Assembly: GCA_049969935.1 (NCBI GenBank)
Contig: JBMFNX010000047.1
Location: 1-6,930, forward strand
Source of the DNA: JACIWG01 sp049969935
GTDB taxonomy: Archaea > Thermoproteota > Nitrososphaeria > JACIWG01
Length of the DNA stretch: 6,930 nt
Reading direction: 5' to 3'
Shown: positions 6,188 to 6,930 of the stretch, in pieces
Numbering within the stretch: the stretch's first letter is position 1
Layout of the letters: the number at the start of each line of letters is the position of its first letter
Made by a program: the position numbers and the translations under genes
The notes under the pieces: generated by a model
The model's input: the letters and a program-made list of their open reading frames with translations, nothing else
The model's database searches: none
Told to the model about the DNA's origin: nothing

Positions 6188-6930
6188 TTGAAGAAGATAG
6201 ATTTGGCTACATTAGCAATAATATCTTTCACAATAGCATTAAGCCTATTACCAATATTTCAGCCAAAAAATGTTTGGACAGGATACGGTAGCATGGGCTC
6301 ACACTTTTACAAAAACAACGTTTACGAAATACATTATGCTGAAGCTGGAAACGGTGTCGGTAAACCACAAATATACACACTATCATCATATGATAGGATA
6401 CCATTGGTTGAAGTAAGCGACATAAGATCTGAACTCAACGGTGAAAGAATATACTCTAACCTTACAGAAAAAATAAGAATAGAGGATAACAGGCTTATCG
6501 CATCATACAACAATAGTATGCTAACAAAAACTGTTGAGCCAACAGAAGACGGTGTAAAAGTATACTATGGGCTTGAGAAAGCCTCCAACCTTACACTAAC
6601 ATTCTGGAGATGGTACTATAATAGGGTAGAAAATGTTACAGTATACAGTGTTTCAGGCACAAAACTTGTTCCATCGAACACAGTACACTACACTTTCACA
6701 TACAATAGTGTAAACTGTAGTGGTGAAATATTCTTCAATCCGGTTCCAGACGAGATAGTTGTATACAATGATGGAGTTGGAGTAAACAAGATACTGGCAT
6801 CCTTCAAGAATGTGGAAAACGTTTCCCTAACATTTAAGGCCATCGGCAAGCCTGAAAACATTATCACGTTAGCATCCTATACAGTATACCCAACAATAGC
6901 GGCCATTGTTTCAGGAATATTTTTTATCAC
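6188..6930 (+). CDS. Membrane-anchored extracytoplasmic protein, partial, unrecognised family
   Basis: An open frame of 247 codons runs from TTG 6188 off the right edge. TAA at 6182-6184 blocks any earlier start in this frame; an ATG at 6184 belongs to a different frame that soon closes. Residues 6-24 are a hydrophobic signal or anchor helix (LATLAIISFTIALSLLPIF). The rest to about 232 is hydrophilic and beta-rich, with sequons at N91, N109, N134, N149, N177 and N211, as expected outside the cell. A new hydrophobic segment (PTIAAIVSGIFFI) begins at 235, so more helices may follow. Residues 102-222 look like a third, divergent copy of the module duplicated in the preceding gene: a KTVEPTEDGVKVYYG strand pair, GEIFFNP, then VNKILASFKNVENVSLTF. 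It starts 10 bases after the previous stop with only a weak ribosome binding site. I do not recognise the family; a structural or substrate-binding role in the surface-glycan system is inference. Confidence 0.7.
   Translation, partial: MKKIDLATLAIISFTIALSLLPIFQPKNVWTGYGSMGSHFYKNNVYEIHYAEAGNGVGKPQIYTLSSYDRIPLVEVSDIRSELNGERIYSNLTEKIRIEDNRLIASYNNSMLTKTVEPTEDGVKVYYGLEKASNLTLTFWRWYYNRVENVTVYSVSGTKLVPSNTVHYTFTYNSVNCSGEIFFNPVPDEIVVYNDGVGVNKILASFKNVENVSLTFKAIGKPENIITLASYTVYPTIAAIVSGIFFI
6491..6853 (+). repeat. Possible third, divergent copy of the extracytoplasmic module
   Basis: This encodes residues 102-222 of the partial protein. The order of elements matches copies 1 and 2: a strand beginning near NRLIASYNNSMLTKTV, a hydrophobic strand VKVYYGL, an aromatic strand LTLTFWRWYY, a GEIFFNP turn, and a closing strand pair. 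Sequence identity is low, so this rests on pattern and order rather than on strong motifs. Confidence 0.35.

Noticed and set aside
1..6930. CRISPR array, tRNA, rRNA or insertion sequence
   Set aside because: No regularly spaced DNA repeats, no cloverleaf-like or rRNA-like segments, no transposase frame and no paired terminal inverted repeats were seen on either strand.

Overview
The window looks archaeal, most likely from the Thermoproteota/Bathyarchaeia side of the tree, although rank cannot be fixed from sequence alone. It is AT-rich with heavy ATA, AGG and AGA codon use. It has GGAG and GGTGA type ribosome binding sites and a high share of TTG starts. It also carries archaeal-style PIN and minimal-nucleotidyltransferase genes and a membrane protein of the archaeal GT-C / '6-pyruvoyl-tetrahydropterin synthase-related' (PTPS_related) type. 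All recognisable genes are on the + strand.

Positions 1-618 hold toxin-antitoxin-type material. The 3' end of a VapC-like PIN-domain gene enters from the left edge. It is followed by a clearly broken nucleotidyltransferase gene whose pieces lie in different frames. One of its lesions can be explained exactly as loss of one copy of an 8-bp tandem repeat. About 100 bases without a gene (619-715) follow, holding the presumed promoter and a ribosome binding site.

Positions 716-6930 are a tightly packed, co-directional gene run that continues past the right edge. In order: a cytosolic GT-B glycosyltransferase (716-1864); after a 3-base gap, a multi-pass GT-C-like membrane protein with an extracytoplasmic domain (1868-3583); overlapping it by 13 bases, a larger membrane protein (3571-6177); and after a 10-base gap, a partial gene for a membrane-anchored extracytoplasmic protein (6188 to the edge). 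The 868-residue protein looks like a diverged relative of its upstream neighbour. It seems to have lost the putative catalytic motifs and gained two copies of a roughly 120-residue, probably beta-rich module. A weaker third copy appears in the last gene.

Inference: the run probably builds or decorates a surface glycan, glycolipid or glycoprotein. A nucleotide-sugar-dependent cytosolic transferase would act first, a lipid-linked-sugar GT-C enzyme would act outside the membrane, and two module-bearing proteins would act on or bind the product. The duplicated module and the apparently non-catalytic GT-C partner are the least familiar part of the window.
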